Shown piece by piece: positions 49,101 to 61,420 of a stretch of 64,000 bases of DNA; position 1 is the first letter of the stretch; each line of letters opens with the position of its first letter. The notes under the pieces were generated by a model. It worked only from the letters and a program-made list of their open reading frames with translations. It searched no databases and was not told the origin of the DNA. The stretch is from Gnetum montanum (taxonomy: Eukaryota > Streptophyta > Gnetopsida > Gnetales > Gnetaceae). The translations under genes were made by a program, and so were the position numbers. Where the stretch lies: the NCBI GenBank assembly GCA_015680685.1, contig MNCI01003059.1, positions 386,204-450,203 of the forward strand, read 5' to 3'.

Positions 49101-52100
49101 ATGATGTTTTACATGCTTAACTGACATGATTATGTATAGTAGCCCTGTGTGATGTGTTAAGATAGGTGATGTTAACAAGGATGTTGGGTTGGGGTACAGT
49201 AACACCTATTTGGCATGCAATTATGCTTTAGATGTAATTTTAATATTTATACATTTGAATTATAGTGCTATACCGTGTGATGTTTGGATAAGGTTTTAGC
49301 ATGTGAATATGTAGAGCATCTGATGTGGATCTTGTAGGTTCAAATGGATTTTGATTTGGAGTCCCGTGTGTTTGTTACGCATGATTGAAGTTCATGGCAT
49401 TAGTTACAGAGGAAAAAAATATATAGCTTATGAAAATATTTCCCTTAAAAAATAATAAATAATTCAAAAGTATAAATAATTCAAAAGTAAACGAATTGCT
49501 TGTCATGGCATGTGACAAGCATAAAAGATAAAATGTCTTTGCATTATGATCATATCCATGATACATTATAAATAAGTTAAAAAAAAAAAACAACAACAAC
49601 AACACCATCTTTCTTTTGTTGTGGGCACTACTTGTGAAAATTTGGGTTTTGGTTTTCTGTGTTCACAAAAAATAGAAACCGATTTTGAGTTTCTTCTCTT
49701 CTGTTTTTCCTTCATTTTCTTCCATTGTTCCACTCTTTTCTTGGAATTTTGGCATTGTGGATGATTGTTGTTGCTCTAAACCTGAATTTGGAATTGCAGT
49801 GGTTGTATCTACATGGGTGCAGAACTTGTTTGGAGCCAAACAAAGTTTTGCCAAATTTTTTAAGATTTCATGCTTGTTTTGGACTTTCTGCTGCAACAAT
49901 TTTAATTGATGGGTTGTCTTTACCTTTTCCTCACATTTTTGTACTAGATTAGTGTATATGATCATGTGATGTGGGCATATGGGGCAGATAGTTAAAAGAT
50001 TGAGCTTAGACATGTTGTTTTGCATATTTCCTGAAATTGTATAGTTTTGGTTACAAATTGTTTATCAATATATATGTGATGTATGGTATGATGTGGACTT
50101 ATGGAATATGATATGTGATGATGAGACTAGTATGGTTGGAATATTATAATTTAGGGGCCTATTGTGGCGTGGGAGTTTCAATCATCATTGGCTATAATTA
50201 AATATTATTAATTATTATTTTATTAATCAAACTTTGAACGTGCATAGCTTTGCTTCCAGGGGTCCGATTTAGGTGAAGTTAGTGTCGTTGGGATCGTCTG
50301 GGGCAGTTCTTCCTAATCATGGAATTGGTTTTCTCTTTGGGCGTATATCATTTTGGGGGTCATTATAGCAGTCATTTTTGTGGAATTGCATGTAGTTCAA
50401 GAAATATGGTTGTGGTGCAAAATTTTGTTTTGTCGAATTATGGTGTCGTTTCATGGAATGAATGTGACTATTAAGTGTGGATATATGTGGTCATGTTATG
50501 TTGGCTTTGGAAGTGTTGTACCTATGGCATGTGTTGGCTTAAGCCAACCTGGACTTGTACATGTTTTTGCAATGACACTTGTAATGGTCATTGGCGGGTG
50601 GTGCTAGCATTAGGATCTATGATGCATTAGTAGGCTTATGTCTCAAGCCTCATCCTGAGAGTGGGAGAGCATAGGTATGTTTGTCCCTACGACTAGTACG
50701 TGGCATAGGTATGTTCATCCCTATAGCCAATCCTCCAGAAGGCTAGTGGTTGTGGGTCACAGGTTGATGAACCCTACCACCGGTTGGATAAATAAGGCAA
50801 TGGTTGTTTATGAGTACTCTTGGCAAGGTTTTACATGCTACACTAAGTGTGGATATGCTAGCAACCACTTGGGCTACGTGTATGATAGTATCGGTTTGTG
50901 AGTCATAGCATTGATAATATATATTATGATTAAATTATTATTGTGTGGGTCGTGGGTTGTTTAACAATATGGAGCAGGTACAATGGCATGGGCATGATAG
51001 TGGAAATGCATGTGATGTGGTGTAACGGATATATGATAGATTATATCAAACAGTGGTTTTATCTATGATTGTATGATAGCCATCTATTCTCTTTAATAAT
51101 TATTATGCTAGTGTTATATTTGAAATGGTGTGTGCACATGTGTTGCGTTAAGCATGCACAAGACTAACAGTTGATGTAGGTTGCCTTGTACCCAACTCCC
51201 CTCCTCTAGTGCAGCAATTGTCAACCATCTAGTAGGGGAAGTGTAAAAGCTTCCCACTCAGTTTTATACTGACTTTATTTAATTACAGGTGGAAGTTGCA
51301 AGAGCACAGACAAGTAGAGAGATAGAGAGAGAGTAGAAGAGAAAAAAATCTTCAAGGATTGGTTAATGTATATTTCCATGTACAATAGTATGGACTATTT
51401 ATAAGTGTATGCAAGTCTATGTACTCTTATATATGTGATGATGATGTTTATGTGTTTTTTTATCTTATGAGAATAGTGCAGATGTTTGGTTTATGTAGAG
51501 ACATGTAGTTTTATAAATTGAAATGTTTGCTTAGTTTTTGGTTTGACATGAAATTTACATGTAGTTTGACCTTCCATATTAGATATATTGAGTGACTTAT
51601 TCTTAACGTATCTTTATATATTTGTAGCTTTTAGTTTATCATGCTTTTGTTGTGGTATTACTAGTGATCCTAGGAATCACCCTGCCCTATGGTAGGGCAG
51701 GGTGTTACACAAATGCTCACAATCATGCATTTAAATAAATGAAACTTAAACCAAATTTATAGTCACTAGTAAAAGACACGAAAAATCTACTATGCAGCAA
51801 TTGTATATTTCAATCAATTTGAAACTTTATTGAATGTAATTGCCCAAAACCAAAGTAGGATGTTTGAACAATGCACTTGGATTATTCACAACTATTTGTC
51901 ATTGTATTCAAGGACACTCGCTTAACTAAACATCTGAGGAACAGTTTTCACCTTCAATGCTAATAGTCGTGTAAAATCTAAATAATAGGGACCAGAAGAA
52001 AACAAGGCGGAGAAGAAGAAAGCTATCAAAATACTCTATCCGGGACCTTTTAAAAATGTACCATCAACGTTCTAATTCCTAACAGTAAACAGCTTTTGTT

Positions 52101-53978
52101 TTGAATTCTGTAGATGTTGCTAAATGAGCATTATGTTCTAATATAAAAATAAGTATATACTAATATATAGCCCAGGAAGAAATCTAGCATCACCCATTCC
52201 CTGGAATAATGAATTTACTAAACAAACTGAAAAATACAACTTCCCTACGAGCATTCCATTTCAGCCAAGCTGGAGAGCACTACACCAGCACATGATAAAT
52301 AGTGCACCACATGCTTTGCACAGACNGGATTTCATATTAATAACTGGAATTGCAAGTCTAACCTTAAGAATCTTTGACTTGCTATTCATCATGTTGTTGT
52401 GTATCTCTTTTTGATTTGCATGGATCTAATTCATTTCTGGTAATATAACAAAGTCCAGATTCCTTTCAAAAATCAAATGTCGTTCAAAAATGAATAGATG
52501 GAAACATGATAAAAAAAACCTATAGTTTTTCAAGACTAACATATCTGTGCCTAGGAATTTTGTTCTATTTATATTAAGTTCAGGGGAGTAGAGAAAAGAT
52601 AAGCCACCTGAAAAATGCCAACAAAATAGCATATCTTTAAATTATAAAACACACTAATGACTGCATAATTTGTGCAAGTTGAATGAATTGATTTCATTTT
52701 TTAAAGTCAAATACAGCATGCTCAAATAAAGTATGATGCTACAAACAAATTTCAAAACTATTTGTTTACCCTGTCAGCAAATAGATTCTCCTTTTTGGAA
52801 TTCTGAAAGAGTGCCAGTTGAAACTCCTCCTATCATGAAAAAGAATTACACATTTACAAACGTTTGTTAAAACAGTTCTAACAATGACCAACACAGAACA
52901 ATGAAAGTTTTCATTTGTATTATTTACAAAATAATTTATTACGAAATTCAGATCTCCCAAGTAGAGAAAACAGAAATACATGTATGTTATGCAAGGGTTT
53001 TAAATCTCATACCTTGTGGATCAGCCCATCACGATATACAGAATTGCTTAGCTTCTTATATAGTTCATATAATGCTTCAACTTCGCTCACTGTAACTATG
53101 GACACATAATTTAACGGGATTTAACAAAGATAATGATATAACAAAAAAGAAGAACCCATAAACTCTACAAAGTATGAGTTACAAATAAACCATAAATTAC
53201 CGCTAAGGACAAATCATCTTCAAAGAAACAAATAAAAAAACAATTATAACAAGTACTTCACCTATATAAAAATTTTCCTGTTACACTAAATCACAAATAT
53301 ATTGTTTTGCCATATTGTTGTGCAATCAAATAAACAGATATCTATTTAACCATATTAGGCATCGCACTCAACAGAAAAAGTCAGAAAGCTCTTAACACAA
53401 AGAACCAATGCTTCTTTCATTCCATAATTTGTTAGTTCTAAGCCTACATACCGAAACACAAAACAAAAAACAAACTAATTTCATCTCACAAACATAAAAA
53501 ATGACCATTAGATTAAATTCTTTATTGTAAGCTCAAAGAAAATAGAAACGTGTATGACCAGCCATGTTTGTAAATGAAAAAATGCCTAACTTTTGTTCAA
53601 AAATTTATCATTCGTTTCAACAGGGTAAGAATCACTTAATTTTAGTTGACAAGCATTTCAAGTATGAACAACTCAACCACAAAGTTTCCAACAATGGTTT
53701 TAGCTCCAGGCAGCATTCCTTCATATTCAACTGGTTAGATCCATCTCCGTTAACCATTCAAACTTACCAATAAGGAAATCATGCTCTGAACACGAAGTTC
53801 ATGCGTTTTGCACACAAAATGTATGAAGCAATATCAAACTGGTACAAAGACATTTTCGCAACATAAAAGAAATTTTCAAAAATTGCAAAAGATATTCACA
53901 TCTTGTCTGTGAGGCAAGATGAACAGGGTCTTCATATCCAGGGGGTTTCCTGACAGTCTTAGAGCCAACACAGCCCAT
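40152..53978 (-). CDS. CBL1: Calcineurin B-like Ca2+ sensor, CBL1/CBL9 type
   Basis: Eight coding exons: 53900-53978, 53013-53095, 52770-52829, 48500-48608, 47722-47774, 42524-42604, 42122-42234 and 40152-40215 (79, 83, 60, 109, 53, 81, 113 and 64 nt). All join in frame through GT-AG introns to 213 aa, the length of Arabidopsis CBL1. MGCVGSK at the start gives Gly2 for myristoylation and Cys3 for S-acylation, so the plasma membrane is expected. EF-hand 1 is the 14-residue CBL variant (about 43-56). EF2 is [12 protein letters not shown] (80-91), EF3 is [12 protein letters not shown] (117-128) and EF4 is [12 protein letters not shown] (161-172). The C-terminal FPSF motif (199-202) has Ser201, the CIPK phosphorylation site known in CBL1. 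CBLs bind Ca2+ and recruit CIPK kinases to ion transporters. No break was found. Introns 3 and 5 (4.2 and 5.1 kb) are filled with TEs. Confidence 0.94.
41050..41575 (-). repeat. Three tandem copies of a ~178-bp unit in CBL intron 7
   Basis: Units begin near 41050, 41231 and 41409. Each has GTTACTT-TCAAGA, TTTAAA-AAAT-GATT, ACAAGGGCTAAAA, TTTCAGT and CTCTCAAATCTT-ATAGC. They differ by substitutions and small gaps and contain no gene. Confidence 0.85.
42605..46580. other. CBL intron 5, TE-poor part
   Basis: Mostly AT-rich DNA. At 43783-44205 the plus strand is open for 140 codons, with a more GC-rich, Ala/Leu-rich stretch ([18 protein letters not shown]). I do not recognise it and it may be a TE or gene remnant. 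No splice signals link it to CBL. Confidence 0.35.
46590..47045 (+). mobile_element. RTE-like LINE 3' end, fragment 1
   Basis: Degenerate sequence of the RT C-terminus and 3' tail: YG-E--A near the start, then AACCACATTTTGTTAGGACA, and a GATGATGATGG end. It aligns throughout with 47950-48420. Orientation is opposite to CBL and all frames are broken. Confidence 0.65.
47950..48420 (+). mobile_element. RTE-like LINE 3' end, fragment 2
   Basis: Reads [20 protein letters not shown] at its start and, in another frame, [14 protein letters not shown], then a Lys/Arg-rich RQKKTW segment and a GATGATGATG end. These are hallmarks of the RT C-terminus of plant RTE-type LINEs. It is decayed. Confidence 0.75.
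48975..51709 (+). mobile_element. 2.7-kb solo-LTR-like element, copy B, in CBL intron 3
   Basis: 2735 bp, begins TGTTACGTCC and ends GGGTGTTACA. A perfect 5-bp target duplication CAAAT flanks it (48970-48974 and 51710-51714). It is alignable with 35655-38370. It has no coding frame of note and lies antisense to CBL. Confidence 0.82.
51678..51704. other. Perfect 12-bp hairpin near the end of copy B
   Basis: CACCCTGCCCTA and TAGGGCAGGGTG form a perfect inverted repeat with a TGG loop, 5 bp before the element end. Copy A has only a decayed version (near 38348-38367). Confidence 0.85.
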
Positions 53979-54039
53979 GTCTAGTAGCTCTTCTAGGATT
54001 CCAAAGAAAAGTTCTCCAACGTCAAGAATTCCTCGGTCT
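53979..54039 (-). other. CBL 5' UTR part of exon 1 and leader intron acceptor
   Basis: Upstream of the ATG the minus strand has TTGGTTACAG|AGACCGAGG, a good acceptor, at 54040. A donor CTG|GTAAAT lies at about 54506, so a leader intron of about 467 bp (54040-54506) and a non-coding first exon from 54507 upward are likely. CBL1 of Arabidopsis also has a leader intron. RNA reads would settle it. Confidence 0.6.
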
Positions 54040-54641
54040 CTGTAACCAACAAGAAATCATAAGTGCAAAGGCAATCAATCTACGCTAATTGAAGTCTTAT
54101 TAGCTGTTTTAAAAATGACTGCCATGAACAACCGAAATGGACAGCGGTTCCAGTACCAAAAACGGAAAAATATAATGCAAATTGTCAACAGTTTCCTTAA
54201 AAACCAAAGTAAATGTTTCTCATCGGAAATTCAAGGCAAAGGCATAGCTGTGGATGTGATTATTCCAATAAAGCAAATGGAATATCAACAACATGCTTTG
54301 ATAAAGTTGCAGCCAATACGCTTCTCTAATTATCTTGCGAAAACGTCAATACAAGCGAGAACTTAAAAACAATTGAAGGCTATGAAAATCCAAAAAAAAA
54401 AAAAATAGTATTTCTCGACTGTTCCTCCTCTCTCATAGGTAACCTATATCCATTCCCGTGACAATAAAAATTAGAATCACGTCATCCAAAAGATGAGATA
54501 ATTTACCAGAATGTCATGCTGCATTTTCGACGACTATCGCCTAACGCGGTCTCTACAACAAAAAGCACGGACACAGACGCGCAGGCAGCCATAAACCTGA
54601 ATGCATTTAAATGGGAACCACAGCAGCCAAGGCGTCACCAG

Positions 54642-54679
54642 ATCTGATCCAGCATTTAGGATCTGATCCAGCATTTAGG
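54642..54679. repeat. 19-bp exact tandem duplication
   Basis: ATCTGATCCAGCATTTAGG occurs twice in a row (54642-54660 and 54661-54679), in the presumed CBL promoter. Confidence 0.9.
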
Positions 54680-56802
54680 ATCTTCGTGAAAACGTAGCAC
54701 AGATATTTTACCGGTTCACGGAACGCTCGTAGGTGTGCATATAGTATCATCAAGGCGGTGTCTCATGTCAGCCACGACGGACGTTGATGAAAGCGATTCG
54801 ATGCGACATTCGCGTATACTTGTATGAAAGTCTTGCTGGCGCACGGCTTCCAATCCCATCATGGCGTGCCAATTTCTGTGTCAGATTCTGTACCTGCTGA
54901 GGTCTGGAATGAATAAGCGTTCTTGAAAATGTCAATGCGTTTTATTTTTAAATCTTGCCGGCCGGTTTTTGTTCGGTGACCGGTAGCTGCCTCTGCAAAA
55001 TCAGTCATCGTAAAATCACTTCATGACTTTTAACAGGTTGATAACACTGTTTTGGCCAATTGAATACGCTATTTTTTATAGAAATTTTGCTCCAAGGGTA
55101 AAGTAATTTTGCTCAGTGTAAACCAATCTTAAAGTAAGAATTCAAATTTGCTTTTTCATGAAGTTAATTTTACTGAATAGGTAAGAACAGAAATATATCT
55201 AAGACTGTCAAAATAAAGATGTAAGTCTTAAAATTAGTTAAACGAAATTGCTTTACACCTTTGCAAAATTGCTATCGAAAACAGGAAATGCAATTTACCA
55301 GGTAATAATGATGAAGTGATATTTTTTTAATTCTTTAGGAGCAACACCTTTCCGTCTTTTCGATGACATTACCTGGTCTTAGAATTGATATACCACCACT
55401 AGCGATTACCGTAATCTTACATGACAATAACTCATGATCTGAAGAATATCTGGTAAGCCGGTCACCATTTACCTGACAAGATTACAGGACTACAGAGCTG
55501 CAGGGCTGAATCTCGGTGAAATTACAGATTTTATTTCTTTTTATTTGCTCTCGGAAAACCTTTTTTCAGCTTAAAACTAGATCGTCGTCTGATCGATCAA
55601 GCATGTCAATGACGTTGCCATAGTTGACTACTATTCGTTAAGGCCTATGAATAGTCGAGTTGATGCAATGCCAGAATAATAATTAAATATCAGCCAGGCA
55701 GACCATGGTTCAAGTATGACCAGACACTTGTGGGATGTTTTTTTTTATTTTGATTCAAGAAATCGTTTTTCCATCAAAGAAGAGTATAATACGCTCACAC
55801 CTACCAAGAGGTGGGACGCTTTCGAGGCGAAAGCATTATTCGAGTGATATAATATTGTTTAAGCTTTTGGCTGATTATGTACGAGGTCAGCTTGTAAATT
55901 CTGACTGCTCTGAACATCTGAGAAGACACCGATATGGTGCTTAAAATATGAAAACGATGATACGAGTTTTGCAGATTATAACATTGAACAGCTCTGCTCG
56001 GCTCTGCTACTCAAATGTCGGAAAAGGTTTGTTCACGTGAATTAGCAGACACGAAGGTGCATTCGATGCAGGAATCCAGCGAAAGAAGCTTAAAAAATCA
56101 CAGATTCGGAAAAATTGTCAAAGCAGGAGACAGACGTAGGGTAGGTGTCATCTGCCACATGGTGGAGGCCGGCAAACGACAATCCAGAAAAGGAACGACA
56201 AAAGCGCAGACTGAAAAGTTGCTTCTACGTATAGTCAATTTCATAAATTTATTTTAAAAAATGAAAAACGGGCCATGAAGGTGACATGAAAGCCATTGCA
56301 TGGAGACAGCTACACCATCATGGCGTGGTAGATGCTCCCATTAGGATAAGAGCTGCGTTTGTTTGTGGAAAAATAAGAACTAGCTAGTGTTTGTTTGTAG
56401 AAAAAATTGAGAGTGGAGAGTATGTCTTGTTGGTGGTTTGAAGGTTGCTTCCTTTTAAGAACTAGGGTATGGGTGGCTACAAGCATGGAGATTCTTATGG
56501 TTCCATGTTATTTTAACTATATGGCCTTGATTGCTTTGTGTACTACATCAAAAGGATACGTAGGTTTCAAGGAAGAGCTTTGACTATAATGTTGAGGCCA
56601 TTGCCTCTTTTTTTTTAATGAAAAAGGGCTTACAGCTAGATGCGTTAAAGTAATAATCTGTTTTACCTCATAAGGAGACAGTGTGGTATATCTATACCTG
56701 TGTGTGCACATATCGTTGATCCTCTTGCTTACTAGAGGCATATTCATTACAATTCTAACATTTGAATTAACATAATGTGTTTGCAAGTGCTGTGAACATT
56801 GA

Positions 56803-56862
56803 AACATAGGCCATCTTAGATCCACTATGGTTAACATAGGCCATCTTAGATCCACTATGGTT
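56803..56862. repeat. 30-bp exact tandem duplication
   Basis: Two identical 30-bp units at 56803-56832 and 56833-56862, starting AACATAGGCC. There is no coding meaning. Confidence 0.92.
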
Positions 56863-57227
56863 AATATTAGAGTCAAAGGTGGTGGAAGCCCTTCTCCATG
56901 GTAGTGTAGATATTAGACTCAACAAATCTGATATTTTCATGTGACAGTTTTGTTGTTTTTTTGGAAAACCTTAAATCTAACGTTAAGATTCCCCACTCTC
57001 CGAGCAATTTTGAACGTGCTCATAAATATGGGCCCCATACCTCTGTTGAAAAAGAAAGTTAAAGCAGAGTCGTATCTGATTGTTTCGACAACGTCCTTGG
57101 AGTTGGAGCCCCATACTAACTTTGATTATTTGAACATCGTGGTCGCGGTGTTCATTTGTCATCTTTGTCCCTGGCTCAGCCACAGACGGCCTTATCCCAA
57201 CTGTATGCCTTACCCTAACTACATTTA

Positions 57228-57495
57228 TTCAACTTTACAAGTTGTCCTCATCTTGGGTCGTCACAGCCAAATCAATAATACCGACATTCTATGATGCTAT
57301 TTTCAACTTGCACATTGTACTTACCCTTATCTTATCCTTACTATCTGCCTTACCTTTCCTTAACCCAATTGCAGCCAACTCTACAAGTTGTCCTCATTTT
57401 TGGTCCTCACAGCCAAATCAATAATACTATTCTATGATGTTATTTGCAACTTGCACATTTTGCTTACCCTTATCTTATCATTACTATATACCTTA
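57228..57495. repeat. Diverged tandem duplication, ~145-bp period
   Basis: CTACAAGTTGTCCTCAT, CACAGCCAAATCAATAATA, TTCTATGATG and ACCCTTATCTTATC occur in the same order in 57228-57350 and 57378-57495. Confidence 0.8.
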
Positions 57496-57960
57496 CGTAC
57501 ATAAATAAATAAATAGTTTGCCATTTTCTAAACGTAATAAAAATTTAAAACTCTGGATTTAAATTTTTCTGCTTGATTATGTATGCAATTACGAACCTGT
57601 TAGAGCTCAAATTGCACACTTGGTGGATCGTATGTACTGTTTGATGGGAATCAAGGCAGCGTTTCCTTTCCTTTGATTGACCTTGCCTCGTTATACGGCA
57701 CCGCCAAACATGAAATGATTTTGAAAGCGTTGTTCATAAAATCAAATTTACCATGTTTCAGTCTACGCTTTTGCTGTAGTCTGCTTGGGCTACGTGAGGA
57801 GCTTAAATTTTCAACTTCAATGACGTATAGTTGATGGGGATTTGTATTTACAGGCAAAAAAAAAAACCATAGCAAATCAACGTGCCATCAGCAAATCTTT
57901 TGCTTGTCATGCCGATATACCTTCAACTCAAACAAGGTTACTATTTAGGCAATTACAAAG

Positions 57961-58030
57961 GCTATGATGTGATTGGTGAGGGCATGGGTATGTATGCTAT
58001 GATGTGATTGGTGAGGGCATGGGTATGTAT
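57961..58030. repeat. 35-bp exact tandem duplication
   Basis: Two identical 35-bp units (57961-57995 and 57996-58030) starting GCTATGATGTGATTGG. Confidence 0.92.
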
Positions 58031-58089
58031 GCTGTGAATTTTTTATTGATGTACATAAATAATGTGTCATCATGTTCACGGTTGTGTTT

Positions 58090-59581
58090 CATGTTGACAT
58101 GAATTCAATTAATGGGGGTGAGCGTAGTCAAGATTTTCAGCGCAAATGAGGGTGCCAATGTGTGGAGAGTGTCTCCCAAGCGTAGTTTTAGGCACAGCTA
58201 TGCAATGAAACAGCAAAAAATACAAATAAAATGCGAAAATGCAAAGAGAGGGAGAGAGAAGTGGAACACCACCCCAAATGAGGTTGAGCGTAGTTAACAC
58301 CAAAAGATGTTAAAGGGTACATAATGTACAACAGGTGCAGTGGACAGTGTAGTCATAGTCTCAGGGGTGTCTAGCAGCAAAGATTGGCATTCCGCTAAGG
58401 TGTTCATGTCTACTGGGTTGGCTGCCGTGTTCTAGTGGACTACAATGGGCTACAGTGATCTACAACTTTGCCAATACACCTTTGGTTCTCTCCCAAGCAT
58501 TCCTTAGATTTGCCAAGTCTCTGGTTTGCTAATTTTTGAGCTCTAAAATTTGCCAACTGTTGAAATTTTGCCAACCCTGAAAACGTTGAGGGCACAGGTA
58601 TTTATAGGCCTAGGTTAGTGGAAGATGCAGGATGGCTACCATGTGGCAAAGGGAATGGTTGGGACTATGCTTTCACCCAACTACACTCTCCACTGGGACA
58701 AGTGGTGTTGTGCTTTGATGTGCTCTACGGGACTTTGTAAGATTGCAAGACTGTAACTACGCTGCCAACTACATGTGTGTGCTGAAAAGACTACCAGGGT
58801 GCCTTAAAAAAATGCAAATTTGCAGACTACACTCTGGGACTACGTTTTCCACTATCTTGCGTAGTTACAAATTTGGGGCCAAAAAGGGGATACAAAAAAA
58901 GCATTTTGCTAACTATGCTTGCCGAAGGTGAGTTGGAGCTAAGTTGAGTGGCATTGCTACACTATGGAGGCTACTAGAGGTTATTCTTGCTGACTACATT
59001 TGACTATGCTTTGGACTGGGGAAGAGTGTAGTCTCGGAGTTAGAAAAATTTGAAGAAAAAATTGGTCTCCATGCTGACTATGCTCTCTACTGGAGGTTGA
59101 CTACGCTTCCAACTAGGGATGAGCATAGTCCCAAGACTTGTCAAAACTTGTGAAAACATGCCCTTTTGCTAACTATGCTCTCCACTAGAGGCTAACTATG
59201 CTCCTAATAGGGGCCGAGTGTAGTCTTGAGACTTGTCAAAATTTGTGAAAACCTATCCTTTTGCTAACTACGCTCTTTACTAAAGGCTGACTACACTCTA
59301 GGGTAGTGGAGAGAGTAGTCCCAACACTTAGAAAAATTTGCACTAACTGGCTTTATGTTGACACTTAAAAAAAATTGCAAAATTGGCTTTCGTGTTGACT
59401 ATGCTCTCGAATGAGGGTAAGCATAGTCTTAACACTTAGAAACATTTGCAAAAATTGGCATCCCGTGCTAACTATGCTTTCCATTGGGGGCTGACTACAC
59501 TTTGGGGCAGTGGAGAGCATAGTTCCAATAGTTAGAGAAATTACAGCCAAGATGCTGTAGTCTAGATTTGGTGGTGTTTCA
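58090..59581 (-). repeat. 3' LTR of a relative of the 20-kb element (minus)
   Basis: On the minus strand it starts TGAAACACCACCAAAT at 59581, directly after CAACAAAGAGGAGTCAA, matching the polypurine tract and LTR start of the 20-kb element. A TATAAATA box lies near 58592, followed by GGTTGG-AAATTTTAGAG as in the other LTR. The body carries many ACTACGCT / AGCGTAGT words in place of CACGCTG / CAGCGTG. The lower end (about 58090) is not fixed. Confidence 0.7.
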
Positions 59582-60518
59582 TTGACTCCTCTTTGTTGAT
59601 GTCTAGAGGAGTGACCTGAGGGATGTTGACAAAGAACAACAAAACACCACAGCAAGCTTGACGTTAACATCGCTTTTCAATGTGTGGTCAGATGTTGTTG
59701 CACCTTGCTCAAGAGTGCTATGGATAGTGGTATGCTAAAAGGCAGGTGAAAGGCAGAAGTAAAAGGATGTAGGCGATGCGTTGGGGATAAAAGGGAAGAT
59801 GAGGTGCAAACAAGATGTTATAATGCAAGGACTTCACAGCTAATGGTGACCATGGCATCAGAGTGGCTTGCCCTTGAAAATGCTGACCTCTTGTTAGAGT
59901 ACTTATGAGAGAGTTGATGTGGATTCAGGGTTGAACCGATTGCAAAATTGTAGTGCTACTAGGTTGCTTGGGGACATGCTCTTCCTCTTTTTGCTCTTTT
60001 TGTTTCTTTTCTCCTTTTTATTTTTTACTTTTTGCTCTTGGGCGAGCCTGCTTTGGGCTTTGCATGTTGCTAAATGCTTGTTGTGAGGTGCTTTCCATCG
60101 AGTGAGTTGTATGTCACTAGTTGGGCTTTACTTTGGTGTTTACAAAACTGTGTCGCATTTGTACGACAGGTGTTTCCTCCCCTTGATGACTTGTGTTACA
60201 TCTGCCTAGGCTTTGACTAGCCAATAGAGGCTTTCCACGAGATAACTTATGTTACGTTCACCTTGGGTTCTATAGTTCGACTTGAAGAGGGTGCCATGTG
60301 GTCATAGCACATGAGCGTCAAAAAGGTTTGCAATCTTTGCTATGCAAGGAATGAGAGGGTATTGGGATGTAGGAGTAGATGTGAGTAGGCTATAACGGGA
60401 TAGTGGGGATATGCACTCTTGAGAGGTTTGACTAGTTCAATCATATATGTTGGAGTGATATGGTGACTTGCTGCTGTGATAAGATGCACCTTTGCATAAT
60501 CGCTTGGAGCTTCATCCT
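59582..60518 (-). mobile_element. 3' internal part of the relative of the 20-kb element
   Basis: 59582-59640, reversed, aligns with 33650-33708 (polypurine tract and upstream TTCTTTGTCAA-CCTCAGGT). The rest has no frame of note. It is cut at 60519 by the next element. Confidence 0.6.
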
Positions 60519-61420
60519 TGATGAGCGGCTAGGTACCCCTATGCCCAACCATACGAATCATGGGCGTTCACACGCGACTCGTTCAAATTTTGTAGACTAT
60601 AAGCACTTAACATACACTAGACTGTAACCAGTGAAACCTTGGGTTAGAATGGTCATTGTCTTCCTAATCTCACTTGTGATGTTTTGTTTACGATGGTTAA
60701 GTGAGATTAAGGCTAATGATTTTTATAGCTTTTTACTTATCTTTTGGCGGCTAATTAAGGTATGAAAAGTAACAAATAAACTATTATCTAATCTATAATT
60801 ATCCTAGCTTGTACTCTAACTATTCCTAGCATAAGTATTCGATCCCATCTTCTGAGCATGTTCTGAGCATCTCCTAACACTTCTATGTTACTAAACGTTA
60901 AGTGTCACTGGGTTTACCAAGTGTTTGATTTACGTTTGAGATGGTCATACTTATGACCTTTACAAACTACGAATGAGTGATAGTAATTAAAATAACAATA
61001 ACAGAAACTTAAGTAATTATCAAAGCATAAACATATTAAACTATTGAATGCATAAAATGGCTAAGTCCAAATGCTGCAAGGAATGCTTGAAGAGTTTGCC
61101 TTTATTGTCGTCACACCAATGGGCTCAGATACATCAATGCTCAAATAAAGAGCTGATCACTTTTCTTACACCTACTACGGACACTTGGAAAATATTCTAT
61201 CTCCTGCAGGAACAAACTGCAAGAGCTTCACTACAACTGACTAAAAGATGAATAAATGAGGCAGAAGACCCTCTTATTTATAAGCCGAAATAGGCTTCAC
61301 GTAAACAGGGCCATGTCGACGCATGGAAAGCTACGTTGATGGGGCTGCGTCAACGCGACTACGTATACGCAGCCCAGAATACGCGGCCTAGTCGATGCAT
61401 CAACTAATGACACTTCATCA
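60519..61420 (-). repeat. 3' LTR of a second element family (minus)
   Basis: 902 bp, begins TGATGAGCGG and ends CTTCATCA. It is alignable with 26253-27195. On the minus strand it is preceded by GTCGTGGGGGTA (polypurine tract, about 61421-61432) and, further out, by an AACTCGAGGACGAGTT palindrome, which often sits just before the 3' LTR of plant gypsy elements. A TATAAATAA box lies on the minus strand near 61275. Left flank ATCCT is the candidate target duplication; its partner lies beyond the window. Confidence 0.8.

Larger units (their letters stand above)
54507..58085. other. Upstream of CBL; unassigned DNA with short duplications
   Basis: Should include the CBL promoter and a non-coding first exon near 54507-54560. 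It holds exact tandem duplications at 54642, 56803 and 57961 and a diverged one at 57228. None of its open frames shows a domain. Confidence 0.4.

Noticed and set aside
56941-57294. 117-codon plus frame
   Set aside because: No domain, overlaps a diverged tandem repeat and has an equally long minus frame.
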